This document shows positions 8,285 to 17,165 of a DNA stretch of 64,000 nt, in pieces. The notes below the pieces were generated by a model that saw only the letters and a list, made by a program, of their open reading frames with translations, had not been told where the DNA came from and did not search any database. Source of the stretch: Paraglaciecola sp030730205 (GTDB lineage Bacteria; Pseudomonadota; Gammaproteobacteria; Enterobacterales; Alteromonadaceae); contig NZ_JBGQOM010000002.1 in NCBI RefSeq assembly GCF_052119645.1, positions 62,001 through 126,000 on the forward strand. Reading direction: 5' to 3'. Made by a program: the position numbers and the translations under genes. The number at the start of each line of letters is the position of its first letter. The first letter of the stretch is position 1.

Positions 8285-11200
8285 TTGAGCGTATTATTCA
8301 TTGGTCGGTGACCAACCGTATTTTTGTTTTACTGTGCACCGTGATAATGATTGGTGCCGGACTCTTCGCCATTAAAAATACGCCAATAGACGCCATTCCA
8401 GATTTATCTGATGTGCAGGTCATCATTAAAACCTCCTACCCCGGGCAATCCCCACAAGTAGTAGAAGACCAAGTCACTTACCCCCTAACCAGCGCTATGT
8501 TATCCGTACCTGGTGCCAGTACAGTGAGGGGGTTTTCGTTTTTTGGCGACTCGTATGTTTATGTGATTTTTGATGACAAAACCGATGCGTATTGGGCTAG
8601 AAGCCGTGTATTGGAGTATTTATCACAAGTATCTGGCACCTTACCCGATGCCGCCAAACCGCAAATAGGCCCTGATGCGACTGGCGTAGGCTGGGTGTAT
8701 TTATACGCTTTGGTTGATCGCACCGGCCAGCACGATTTAAGTCAGCTTCGGGCCATTCAAGATTGGTTTTTAAAATTTGAATTGCAAACCGTACCGGGGG
8801 TTTCTGAAGTGGCAAGCCTAGGCGGTATGGTCAAGCAATATCAAGTCACGGTTGACCCAAATAAATTGCGAGCCTACAACATACCGCTTAGCCATATTCA
8901 ACGGGCGATCACTCAAGGTAATCATATCGTCGGCGCCTCAGTAATTGAAATGGCTGAAGCTGAGTACATGGTTGTTACCAATGGCTACATTGAAAACCTA
9001 GAAGACTTAGCCGCGATTCCTTTGGGTCTCAATGCACAAGGCACCCCCTTACAGTTACGTGACGTAGCCGATATTCACTTAGGCCCACAAATGCGCCGCG
9101 GGATCGCTGAACTCAATGGTGAAGGAGAAGTGGCCAGTGGCATTATTGTCATGCGTTCTGGCGGCAATGCTCAGCAAACAATTGAAGGGGTAAAGGCAAA
9201 ATTAAAGCGTTTACAAGCCAGCTTGCCCAAAGGTGTTGAGGTGGTTACTGTTTATGATCGCTCCGAACTGATTAGCAGTGCGGTTAATAATTTATGGTCA
9301 AAACTGGCGGAAGAATTATTGATAGTGGCCTTAGTATGTGCGGCTTTTTTATTTCATTTACGCTCATCCTTAGTTGCTGTCATCAGTTTACCCCTTGGCA
9401 TACTCATGGCCTTTGTGATCATGTATTGGCAAGGTATCAACGCCAATATTATGTCTTTGGGCGGTATTGCGATTGCCATTGGCGCCATGACCGATGGTGC
9501 CATTGTATTGATTGAAAATATGCATAAACACATTGAGCGTACGCCGCTGACACCTGAAAATCGCTGGCATATTGTGGCTAAATCTGCCAGTGAAGTCGGC
9601 CCTGCGCTATTTTTTAGCTTACTGATCATTACCGTAAGCTTTTTACCTGTGTTTATTCTTGAAGCCCAAGAGGGCAAGATGTTTGCCCCGCTGGCCTATA
9701 CCAAAACCTTTGCGATGGCCGCCTCAGCAGGTTTAGCTGTTACCCTTATTCCAGTGTTAATGGGTTACTTTATTCGCGGCAAAATACTAAGCGAAAAACG
9801 CAACCCACTTAACCGCGTATTGGTCGCTTTATACCTGCCTCTGCTGCATAAGGTATTAGCTTATCCAAAAACGACACTCATGGTTTTTGTACTTGTGGCG
9901 ATGGTTGGCTTTTACCCCTTGACTAAATTAGGCACCGAATTTATTCCACCTTTGGATGAAGGTGACTTGATGTACATGCCTACTACTTACGCAGGACTGT
10001 CGGTGGGTGAGGCGCGGCAAATATTACAACAAACCGACAAGTTAATTTATACCGTCCCAGAGGTTTTAACGGTATTTGGCAAAATTGGCAGAGCTGACAC
10101 AGCGACCGATCCGGCGCCGCTGACCATGATTGAAACCTTTATTCAATTTAAACCTAAAAATCAATGGCGAACCGGTTTAACCACCGAGCAATTGAGGGAC
10201 GAACTCAACCAAGTTGTGCAATTTCCAGGTTTAAGCAATGCTTGGGTCATGCCCATTAAAACCCGCATTGATATGCTCGCGACTGGGATTAAAACCCCTG
10301 TTGGCATTAAGGTAGCTGGTGGCGATCTAAATGTCATTCAAGGTATCGGACAAAAAATAGAAAAGATATTGGGCGCCTTGCCTGGCACGGCCTCTGTTTA
10401 TGCAGAAAGAGTAGCAGGAGGACGCTATATCAAAGTCGATATTAACCGTGATTTAGCCGCTCGTTACGCGTTAAATATTGCCGATGTGCAACAAGTTGTC
10501 GCCACCGCTATTGGTGGTTTGAACGTCAGTCAGTCGGTTGAGGGCTTAGAGCGTTATCCTATTAATCTGCGCTACCCGCAAGATTATCGAGATAGTCCCG
10601 AACAGTTGGCACTCCTGCCTATTGTCACCCCATCGGGCCAGCATATCGCACTGGCTGACGTGGCTAAGGTGTACATAGAAGATGGCGCGCCTGGCATAAA
10701 AAGTGAAAATGCTCGGATCAATGGCTGGATCTATATCGACCTCGATGCCAACACAGACATTGGTGGCTATGTCGACCGTGCAACTCAAGCCTTAGCCAAC
10801 TCGTTAACGTTACCTGTTGGTTATAGCTTAAGCTGGGCAGGTCAATACGAATATATGCAAAGAGCTAAACAAAAGCTGGCTTATGTAGTGCCTCTTACCT
10901 TAGCCATTATTATAATTTTATTGTATTTGAGCTTTCGTCGTTTGGCTGAAGTGGTGATGATCATGCTCACTCTGCCCTTTGCCCTAATTGGCGGTTTGTG
11001 GCTAGTTTATCTGCTGAATTTTAATTTATCAGTGGCAGTTGGCGTCGGTTTTATTGCGCTGGCGGGTGTGGCTATTGAGATTGGGGTTCTGATGGTGGTG
11101 TACCTCAATCAGTCTTATCAGCAAATACAGTCGGCTTCGCCTGATAGCGCCTCACCATTAAATAACAAACAACTGATCCAAGCTATTGAGCAAGGTGCAG

Positions 11201-11430
11201 GGATGCGCATCAGACCGATAGTGATGACTGTGGCCACTGTTATATTAGGTTTACTGCCTGTGATGGTGGGCTCTGGTACGGGCTCAGAAATTATGAGCCG
11301 CATCGCTGCGCCCATGGTAGGCGGTATGTTCAGCGCTTTACTGTTGTCACTCATTTTGGTCCCCGTCGTTTATATGCTTTGGCAGCAATTTTTAACAAAA
11401 AGTACTAAAAATAAGCAACCCAATACTTAG
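8281..11430 (+). CDS. cusA: CusA-type copper/silver RND efflux pump
   Basis: The proton-driven inner membrane pump of the Cus system (HME-RND family). It has 1049 residues with the usual 12 membrane segments and two large periplasmic loops. The three methionines that bind Cu(I)/Ag(I) in E. coli CusA (573, 623, 672) are present at 566 (LMYMPTT), 616 (APLTMIE) and 665 (RIDMLATG), with identical spacing. This favours monovalent copper/silver over the divalent metals of CzcA. The proton-relay aspartate of TM4 is kept in GAMTDGAIVLIEN. The gene overlaps the adaptor by 4 bp. No CusRS sensor pair is in the window. The stop codon touches the metY operator. Confidence 0.95.
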   Translation: MIERIIHWSVTNRIFVLLCTVIMIGAGLFAIKNTPIDAIPDLSDVQVIIKTSYPGQSPQVVEDQVTYPLTSAMLSVPGASTVRGFSFFGDSYVYVIFDDKTDAYWARSRVLEYLSQVSGTLPDAAKPQIGPDATGVGWVYLYALVDRTGQHDLSQLRAIQDWFLKFELQTVPGVSEVASLGGMVKQYQVTVDPNKLRAYNIPLSHIQRAITQGNHIVGASVIEMAEAEYMVVTNGYIENLEDLAAIPLGLNAQGTPLQLRDVADIHLGPQMRRGIAELNGEGEVASGIIVMRSGGNAQQTIEGVKAKLKRLQASLPKGVEVVTVYDRSELISSAVNNLWSKLAEELLIVALVCAAFLFHLRSSLVAVISLPLGILMAFVIMYWQGINANIMSLGGIAIAIGAMTDGAIVLIENMHKHIERTPLTPENRWHIVAKSASEVGPALFFSLLIITVSFLPVFILEAQEGKMFAPLAYTKTFAMAASAGLAVTLIPVLMGYFIRGKILSEKRNPLNRVLVALYLPLLHKVLAYPKTTLMVFVLVAMVGFYPLTKLGTEFIPPLDEGDLMYMPTTYAGLSVGEARQILQQTDKLIYTVPEVLTVFGKIGRADTATDPAPLTMIETFIQFKPKNQWRTGLTTEQLRDELNQVVQFPGLSNAWVMPIKTRIDMLATGIKTPVGIKVAGGDLNVIQGIGQKIEKILGALPGTASVYAERVAGGRYIKVDINRDLAARYALNIADVQQVVATAIGGLNVSQSVEGLERYPINLRYPQDYRDSPEQLALLPIVTPSGQHIALADVAKVYIEDGAPGIKSENARINGWIYIDLDANTDIGGYVDRATQALANSLTLPVGYSLSWAGQYEYMQRAKQKLAYVVPLTLAIIIILLYLSFRRLAEVVMIMLTLPFALIGGLWLVYLLNFNLSVAVGVGFIALAGVAIEIGVLMVVYLNQSYQQIQSASPDSASPLNNKQLIQAIEQGAGMRIRPIVMTVATVILGLLPVMVGSGTGSEIMSRIAAPMVGGMFSALLLSLILVPVVYMLWQQFLTKSTKNKQPNT

Positions 11431-11452
11431 ATATCTAGATGGCTAAATGTTA
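11429..11452. promoter_or_regulatory. Candidate MetJ operator of metY (three tandem met boxes)
   Basis: Contiguous 8-bp units AGATATCT, AGATGGCT and AAATGTTA match the met box AGACGTCT at 6, 6 and 4 of 8 positions. They start on the last bases of cusA and lie about 80 bp before metY. MetJ with S-adenosylmethionine represses methionine genes in gammaproteobacteria by binding such tandem boxes. The second unit shares its AGATGG core with one of the boxes upstream of metK. Confidence 0.6.
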
Positions 11453-11528
11453 GAGTTTTTCCTTCAATGGGCGCACTGATGTTAACGGGAGTAAATGTCA
11501 GTGCCAACTTTCACACAAGGGAACGAAC

Positions 11529-12821
11529 ATGAAACTTGAGTCACTCGCATTACATCACGGCTACGAATCAGAGGCGACAACCAAAGCGGCCGCGGTGCCT
11601 ATTTATCAAACCACCTCTTATACCTTTGACAATACCCAGCACGGCGCTGATTTATTTGACTTGAAAGTCGCTGGAAATATTTACACTCGTATTATGAACC
11701 CAACCACCAATGTGCTAGAGCAGCGCCTAGCGGCAATTGAAGGTGGTATTGGCGCTTTAGCAGTAGCCTCAGGCATGGCTGCAATTACTTATGCCATTCA
11801 GGCGCTCACTCAAGTAGGCGATAACATCGTCAGTACCAGCCAATTATATGGCGGAACGTACAATTTATTTGCGCATACTCTGCCACGTCAAGGCGTTGAA
11901 GTACGCATGGCTGCCTTTGACGATTTTGCCGGTTTAGAGGCTCTGATTGATGACAACACCAAAGCGCTTTTTTGTGAATCTATCGGTAATCCAGCAGGGA
12001 ACATTGTCGATTTACAAACCTTAGCGGACATTGCCCATAAACATGGCGTGCCATTAATCGTAGATAGCACCGTAGCGACGCCAGTTTTATGTCGGGCTTT
12101 TGACCACGGCGCTGATATTGTGATCCACTCGTTAACTAAATATATCGGCGGCCATGGCACCACCATTGGTGGAGTGATCATTGACTCGGGTAAATTTGAT
12201 TGGGTAGCCAATAAAAAACGTTTTGCGCTGCTGAACGAACCTGACCCATCGTATCACGGTGTTGTGTACACCGAGGCGTTTGGCCCTGCCGCCTTTATTG
12301 GCCGTTGCCGCGTAGTGCCCCTGCGAAACACCGGTGCTGCCCTTGCGCCGCAAAGTGCATTTTTGCTACTACAAGGTTTAGAAACCCTAAGCTTAAGAAT
12401 GGAGCGCCATTGCAGTAATGCTCTAGCCTTAGCCAAATACCTAACACAACACCCTGAGGTAAGTTGGGTTAACTATGCCGCCCTGCCCTCTAGCCCTTAC
12501 CAAGCAAATTGCCAAAAAATCACTGGTGGCAAGGCCTCTGGTATCATTAGCTTTGGCATTAAGGCGGACTCACCAGAGCAGAGCAAAATAGCAGGTGGCC
12601 GTTTTATCGATGCTCTGCAAATGATTTTACGCTTAGTGAATATTGGTGATGCTAAATCGCTGGCCTGTCATCCAGCAAGTACCACTCACCGTCAGCTCAG
12701 CCCTGTAGAGTTGGCGAAGGCGGGGGTATCAGAAGATCTTGTGCGCATATCGGTCGGTATAGAACATATCGATGACATCATTGCCGACGTCAGCCAAGCC
12801 TTAGACAAAGCCACGGCTTAA
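11529..12821 (+). CDS. metY: O-acetylhomoserine sulfhydrylase
   Basis: A PLP enzyme of the Cys/Met metabolism family that makes homocysteine from O-acetylhomoserine and sulfide (direct sulfhydrylation); homologues may also make cysteine. It has 430 residues, the usual length for MetY and longer than MetB/MetC. It starts with the typical LESLALHHGYESEATTKAAAVPIYQTTSY, written here over two halves of the conserved N-terminus. The PLP lysine is Lys204 in HSLTKYIGGHG. The ATG at 11529 has a ribosome site (AAGGGAACG). The upstream met boxes suggest repression when methionine is plentiful. Confidence 0.93.
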   Translation: MKLESLALHHGYESEATTKAAAVPIYQTTSYTFDNTQHGADLFDLKVAGNIYTRIMNPTTNVLEQRLAAIEGGIGALAVASGMAAITYAIQALTQVGDNIVSTSQLYGGTYNLFAHTLPRQGVEVRMAAFDDFAGLEALIDDNTKALFCESIGNPAGNIVDLQTLADIAHKHGVPLIVDSTVATPVLCRAFDHGADIVIHSLTKYIGGHGTTIGGVIIDSGKFDWVANKKRFALLNEPDPSYHGVVYTEAFGPAAFIGRCRVVPLRNTGAALAPQSAFLLLQGLETLSLRMERHCSNALALAKYLTQHPEVSWVNYAALPSSPYQANCQKITGGKASGIISFGIKADSPEQSKIAGGRFIDALQMILRLVNIGDAKSLACHPASTTHRQLSPVELAKAGVSEDLVRISVGIEHIDDIIADVSQALDKATA

Positions 12822-12826
12822 TCGCG

Positions 12827-12877
12827 CATCACACTAAACGCCATCATTAGGTGGGGTTTAGTGGTCATCGTGTGATG
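12827..12877. repeat. Interrupted inverted repeat after metY
   Basis: CATCACAC...GTGTGATG and an inner CACTAAAC...GTTTAGTG form a long, bulged hairpin starting a few bases after the metY stop. No T-run follows, so it is not a standard terminator. It may protect the 3' end or be a repetitive extragenic element. The rest of the gap up to 13055 shows nothing clear. Confidence 0.4.
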
Positions 12878-13055
12878 TAGAATACGAATCCAAATTCTTA
12901 CAGCTTTAAATTTCCCTGAGCCATTTTCTAAACGCCGTTCGTGAAACAGTCAAATACCCAAGGACTTGCGGTTCAAATAACCAGCAAAATGTGTTTACTA
13001 TAGTGCGTAACTCATCAACAAGTTGTTTGCCTATCTAACCCTAAAGGACACGAGC

Positions 13056-13922
13056 ATGTTTGATCACAAAAAAGCCACCGAACTCGTCTTAACTTCCCTG
13101 GTCGCTGATACCTATTCATTGGGGCCGCATTGGATTTATGATGCCAAAGAATTAGATGCACTTGATATTGATTGGCAACAACTTAATGACGCAAAAGCGA
13201 AGTGGCATGAAGGAAAACATGCAGGTGATTTTACCCATTATGGTGATCAAACATTATGGCTATATGAGTTTTTACAAGACAAAAACCATTTTGATGTAGG
13301 TGAGTACATCGCATTTTGGCAAATAAAAATGGCCACTTACAAGGGCTATATTGACGGGGCAATGAAAGGCACTTTGGAAAATATACAGGCCGGCATTACG
13401 CCAACAGGTTCATCTTCAACCGACACCTCTATTGTCGGCAGAATCGCCCCCTTATTGTTAGTATCAGACTCAAGACAAGGTTTTTTAGAAAACGTCGTGC
13501 TCTTTGTGAGCAGTACCCATAATGCAGATGAAATCATTGCGCCAGCGACCTTTTTTGCTGATTTATTAGTCGAGGTGCTCTCAGGCAAAGACGTCGTTCA
13601 GGCTATTTCACAACTAAAACCGCAGTATAATACGAACATTCAGCGCTACGTTGAGCAAGGTATAAGATCATCCTCAGATGACACCATTGACGCTATACGA
13701 GAATTTGGCCCCGCCTGTGGAATTGAAGGCGGATTTCCGAGCATCATTCACCTGTTAACAAAGTACGATAAACTCGAAGACATGCTCATTGCTAATGCCA
13801 AAGCAGGGGGAGATACCAGTGGCCGAGCGATGATCGCTGCCATTATTTTTATGGCCCCAAGTACCAGAACAATAAATGATATCCCTTCGGCATGGTTAAG
13901 GTTAAATACTACCTTACTATGA
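13056..13922 (+). CDS. ADP-ribosylglycohydrolase (DraG/ARH) family protein with altered metal site
   Basis: A 288-residue protein. ATG 13056 is chosen because AAAGGA stands 7 bp upstream; an in-frame TTG 33 bp earlier has none. The all-alpha DraG/ARH fold is suggested by SLVADTYSLGPHWIYD near the N-terminus, FTHYGDQTLW (usually a DDT motif) and NAKAGGDTSGRAMIAA near the C-terminus (usually GGDTDT). Active ARH enzymes bind two metal ions through those aspartates. Here one Asp of each pair is replaced (Gln and Ser), so ordinary ADP-ribose hydrolysis is doubtful. The neighbours metY and srmB give no functional hint. Confidence 0.7.
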   Translation: MFDHKKATELVLTSLVADTYSLGPHWIYDAKELDALDIDWQQLNDAKAKWHEGKHAGDFTHYGDQTLWLYEFLQDKNHFDVGEYIAFWQIKMATYKGYIDGAMKGTLENIQAGITPTGSSSTDTSIVGRIAPLLLVSDSRQGFLENVVLFVSSTHNADEIIAPATFFADLLVEVLSGKDVVQAISQLKPQYNTNIQRYVEQGIRSSSDDTIDAIREFGPACGIEGGFPSIIHLLTKYDKLEDMLIANAKAGGDTSGRAMIAAIIFMAPSTRTINDIPSAWLRLNTTLL

Positions 13923-14022
13923 GCACTTTTCTTAAAACATATAGTGTTAGAGTCGATTAATACTGCCCTTACGCTGTCGAGTCCTTTATAATCGCGCCAT
14001 ATTGTAAAGAGAAAGATGACAC

Positions 14023-15282
14023 ATGTTCGAAGAACTCGATTTAGACGAAGATTTATGCCGTGCGGTAGCCGAATTAGGTTATAAAGAGCCTACCAGTATT
14101 CAGCAATTAGTGATCCCTGCGGCAATGGAAGGCAAGGATATTCTTGCATCAGCACCAACTGGCACCGGTAAAACCGCCGCATTTTTACTGCCTATTTGCC
14201 AATTTTTATTAGATTACCCTAGACGCGAACCGGGTTCAGCTCGTGTGTTGATTTTAAGCCCTACGCGAGAATTAGCCTTACAGATTTTTGAACAAGCCAA
14301 GGCCATTAGTAAATATTGTCCTCATATTAACTGTGGGGTTATTACTGGCGGCATCAACTACGGAACTGATTTAGATTTGTTAGAAGGCAACCTCGACATA
14401 TTAGTCGCCACGCCTGGCCGTTTGTTCGAACATATCGAAACTGAAAAGTTTGATTGTCGCGATATTGAGTGTTTGGTGTTAGACGAAGCCGATCGCATGC
14501 TCGACATGGGTTTTTCTGCGGTAGTCAACCAAATTGCGGCTGAAGCTCGTTGGCGTAAACAAAGCATGTTGTTTTCTGCCACACTAGAAGGCAATGGTAT
14601 CGCTCGTTTTGCCAATGAATTATTAAATGAAGCAGTAGAGCTAACTGCCGATCCAAGCCGAAAAGAAAATGCAAAAATTCATCAGTGGCTGCATTTAGCC
14701 GATGATGCAAAACACAAATATGCCCTGTTGTGCCATATTCTTACCCACCAAATTGAATCTGCCGTGGTGTTTGTCAAAACCCGCGATCGTTTAAACGAGC
14801 TTAAACAATTGCTTGAGCGTGATGGCTTTGCGGTGGCGTGGTTACAAGGTGAAATGCCACAAGATAAACGTAATGACGCAATGCGCCGATTCCGCGAAAA
14901 AGAAGTGAAAATTTTGGTGGCTACCGATGTTGCCGCCCGGGGTATCGACGTTGACGATATTAGCCATGTGATTAATTACGATATGCCTCGCACTGCTGAT
15001 GTGTACGTGCACCGTATTGGTCGCACCGGCCGTGCTGGTAAAAAAGGCACCGCGATTTCTTTAATTGAGGCTCATGATATTGCCATAGTGCCTAAGATAG
15101 AACGTTACACTAAACAAGCCCTTAAACGCCGCGTGATTGATGAGCTTAGACCTAAACACAAAGAAGCCAAAATATCTAAAAAGCCAAAGTTAAGCGCTAA
15201 AGTGAAAAAAAGCTTGGGTAAAAAAGTCAAAACAAAAGCGAAAAAGAAAAAGGGCCGTGGGAAAAAATCCCCCGAGGCTTAA
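14023..15282 (+). CDS. srmB: DEAD-box RNA helicase SrmB
   Basis: An ATP-dependent RNA helicase that acts early in 50S ribosomal subunit assembly. The 419-residue product shows the ordered DEAD-box motifs: IQQLVIPAAMEGKDILASAPTGTGKT (Q motif and Walker A), PTRELALQ, TPGR, VLDEADRMLDMGF, SAT, and HRIGRTGRAG. A strongly basic Lys-rich tail (residues about 375-419) probably contacts RNA. The N-terminal FEELDLDEDL is typical of SrmB rather than RhlB, RhlE or DeaD. A TATAAT at 13987-13992 lies 31 bp before the start. Confidence 0.92.
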   Translation: MFEELDLDEDLCRAVAELGYKEPTSIQQLVIPAAMEGKDILASAPTGTGKTAAFLLPICQFLLDYPRREPGSARVLILSPTRELALQIFEQAKAISKYCPHINCGVITGGINYGTDLDLLEGNLDILVATPGRLFEHIETEKFDCRDIECLVLDEADRMLDMGFSAVVNQIAAEARWRKQSMLFSATLEGNGIARFANELLNEAVELTADPSRKENAKIHQWLHLADDAKHKYALLCHILTHQIESAVVFVKTRDRLNELKQLLERDGFAVAWLQGEMPQDKRNDAMRRFREKEVKILVATDVAARGIDVDDISHVINYDMPRTADVYVHRIGRTGRAGKKGTAISLIEAHDIAIVPKIERYTKQALKRRVIDELRPKHKEAKISKKPKLSAKVKKSLGKKVKTKAKKKKGRGKKSPEA

Positions 15283-15319
15283 GGTTTCTTTCTAATACCC
15301 CCTTCATTAAAGGATAGTC

Positions 15320-15922
15320 GTGAGTCAAAAAGTCGTATTAGCCACCGGTAATAAAGGCAAAGTGAAAGAACTGAGTAATATGCTCAATGCTTTTGCTTTA
15401 GATGTTGTGGCGCAAAGTGAATTTGACATTGGTGACGTGGCCGAAACGGGCACCACCTTTGTAGAAAATGCCATCATCAAAGCGCGTCATGCTGCCCGTA
15501 TAAGCGGATTACCCGCGATTGCTGATGATTCTGGCTTAGCAGTTGACGCGCTGGGTGGCGCACCTGGGGTGTACTCAGCTCGCTACGCAGGTGAGAAAGC
15601 TAACGATGATAGCAATATCATTAAATTACTGGCTGAGATGAAAGACGTACCCACAGCAAAACGCCAAGCCCGTTTTTTGTGTGTCTTGGTTTATTTGCGC
15701 CATGCAGATGATCCCACGCCCCTTATTTGCCAAGGTGAATGGCATGGCACAATAACAACCAAAGTGATGGGCGTAAACGGGTTTGGCTATGATCCAATCT
15801 TTTGGCTAGCTGAGCAAAATTGCAGCTCTGCTCAGTTGAGCCCTGAGCAAAAAAATGCCTTAAGTCATCGTGGTAAGGCACTAAAATTACTCGTTCAGGC
15901 AATGGAAAGTCAGCTTGCTTAA
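15320..15922 (+). CDS. rdgB: XTP/dITP pyrophosphatase
   Basis: This house-cleaning enzyme hydrolyses non-canonical purine triphosphates (dITP, XTP) to the monophosphates, keeping them out of DNA. The 200 residues contain the Ham1 family signatures: LATGNKGKVKEL at the N-terminus, AETGTTFVENAIIKARHAA, the catalytic IADDSGLAVDALGGAPGVYSARYAG in two parts, and GFGYDPIF. It begins with GTG at 15320, preceded by AAGGATAG. The 3' end overlaps the start of hemW by 8 bp, the same gene order as in E. coli. Confidence 0.96.
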   Translation: MSQKVVLATGNKGKVKELSNMLNAFALDVVAQSEFDIGDVAETGTTFVENAIIKARHAARISGLPAIADDSGLAVDALGGAPGVYSARYAGEKANDDSNIIKLLAEMKDVPTAKRQARFLCVLVYLRHADDPTPLICQGEWHGTITTKVMGVNGFGYDPIFWLAEQNCSSAQLSPEQKNALSHRGKALKLLVQAMESQLA

Positions 15923-17087
15923 TACGACTATTCAGACACCGAGCCTACAGTTACCGCCGCTTTCTTTGTACATTCACATTCCGTGGTGTGTACAAAAATG
16001 CCCCTATTGTGACTTCAATTCTCACGGTCAAAAACAGCACGTTTTACCTGAAGCTGAATATGTGAGTCATTTACTAGCAGACTTAAGCACCGATGCTTTG
16101 CTAATTGGTGATAGAGCCATCCACAGTATTTTTATTGGGGGTGGTACACCGAGTTTGTTTAGCGCCCAAGCCATCGATAAACTCTTAGCTGGCGTACGAC
16201 AACGCGTAAATGTACGTCCTGATGCTGAAATCACCCTAGAGGCCAATCCAGGCACGGTCGAAAGTCAACGTTTTGCTGACTATGTGCAAGCCGGTATAAA
16301 TCGTATTTCTATCGGAGTGCAAAGCTTTCAAGCCGACAAATTACTTGATTTAGGCCGTATTCACGATGATGAACAAGCCCGTAAAGCAGCGAAAATTGCT
16401 CGAAGCGTGGGTTTAAATAGTTTCAACATTGACTTGATGCACGGCTTACCCAAGCAGCACTTAGTGGATGCACTATTTGATATTCAACAAGCGATTGAAC
16501 AACAACCTCCGCATTTGTCTTGGTATCAACTGACCATCGAACCGAATACTCAATTTCATTCAAAGCCGCCCAAGCTGCCGCAAGATGAATTACTGTGGGA
16601 TATTCAAGAACAAGGGCATGCCTTACTTGAGGCTGCAGGCTACGAACAATACGAAATTTCTGCTTACAGCAAAAAAGGGCAGCAGTGCCAACATAACCTC
16701 AACTACTGGCGTTTTGGTGATTATTTAGGGATTGGGTGCGGTGCCCATGGCAAAATCACTCACGCCGATAACAATCAAATATTGCGAACGGTTAAAGTAA
16801 AACATCCAAAAGGCTATATGGATTTGACTAAATCTTACACCGTCAGTTCTCATGCTGTTGAGCCCAGTGACTTACCCTTTGAGTTTTTTATGAATCGCTT
16901 ACGCTTGGTAGAAGCCTGTCCTAAAGCGGATTATACGCGCTATACCGGCCTCGCCATTACCCCAGATGTGCAAGATAATCTCGACAAGGCGATACAAAAA
17001 GGCTTGTTGTCAGAAACGCCTTCTCATTGGCAAGTGACGCCCTTAGGTCGGCGGTATTTGAATACTCTGTTAGAAGTATTAGTGTGA
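15915..17087 (+). CDS. hemW: Radical SAM heme chaperone HemW
   Basis: HemW binds heme and an iron-sulfur cluster and is thought to deliver heme to respiratory proteins. It is often mis-annotated as coproporphyrinogen oxidase. The 390-residue protein has the cluster motif CVQKCPYC (Cys25, Cys29, Cys32), the SAM-binding IFIGGGTPSL, and the family-specific CQHNLNYWRFGDYLGIGCGAHGK, here split by position near residues 255-275. The start is TTG 15915, inside the end of rdgB. Its N-terminal segment PPLSLYIHIPWC aligns at once with E. coli HemW, and no better start exists. It is translationally linked to rdgB. Confidence 0.95.
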   Translation: MLNTTIQTPSLQLPPLSLYIHIPWCVQKCPYCDFNSHGQKQHVLPEAEYVSHLLADLSTDALLIGDRAIHSIFIGGGTPSLFSAQAIDKLLAGVRQRVNVRPDAEITLEANPGTVESQRFADYVQAGINRISIGVQSFQADKLLDLGRIHDDEQARKAAKIARSVGLNSFNIDLMHGLPKQHLVDALFDIQQAIEQQPPHLSWYQLTIEPNTQFHSKPPKLPQDELLWDIQEQGHALLEAAGYEQYEISAYSKKGQQCQHNLNYWRFGDYLGIGCGAHGKITHADNNQILRTVKVKHPKGYMDLTKSYTVSSHAVEPSDLPFEFFMNRLRLVEACPKADYTRYTGLAITPDVQDNLDKAIQKGLLSETPSHWQVTPLGRRYLNTLLEVLV

Positions 17088-17165
17088 GGTAAAGCCACTA
17101 GGGCTTATGAAATTGCCCCTAATGTAGATTTCTAGCCCTGTTTTCTCAGTTATCTGGAGGTAGTA

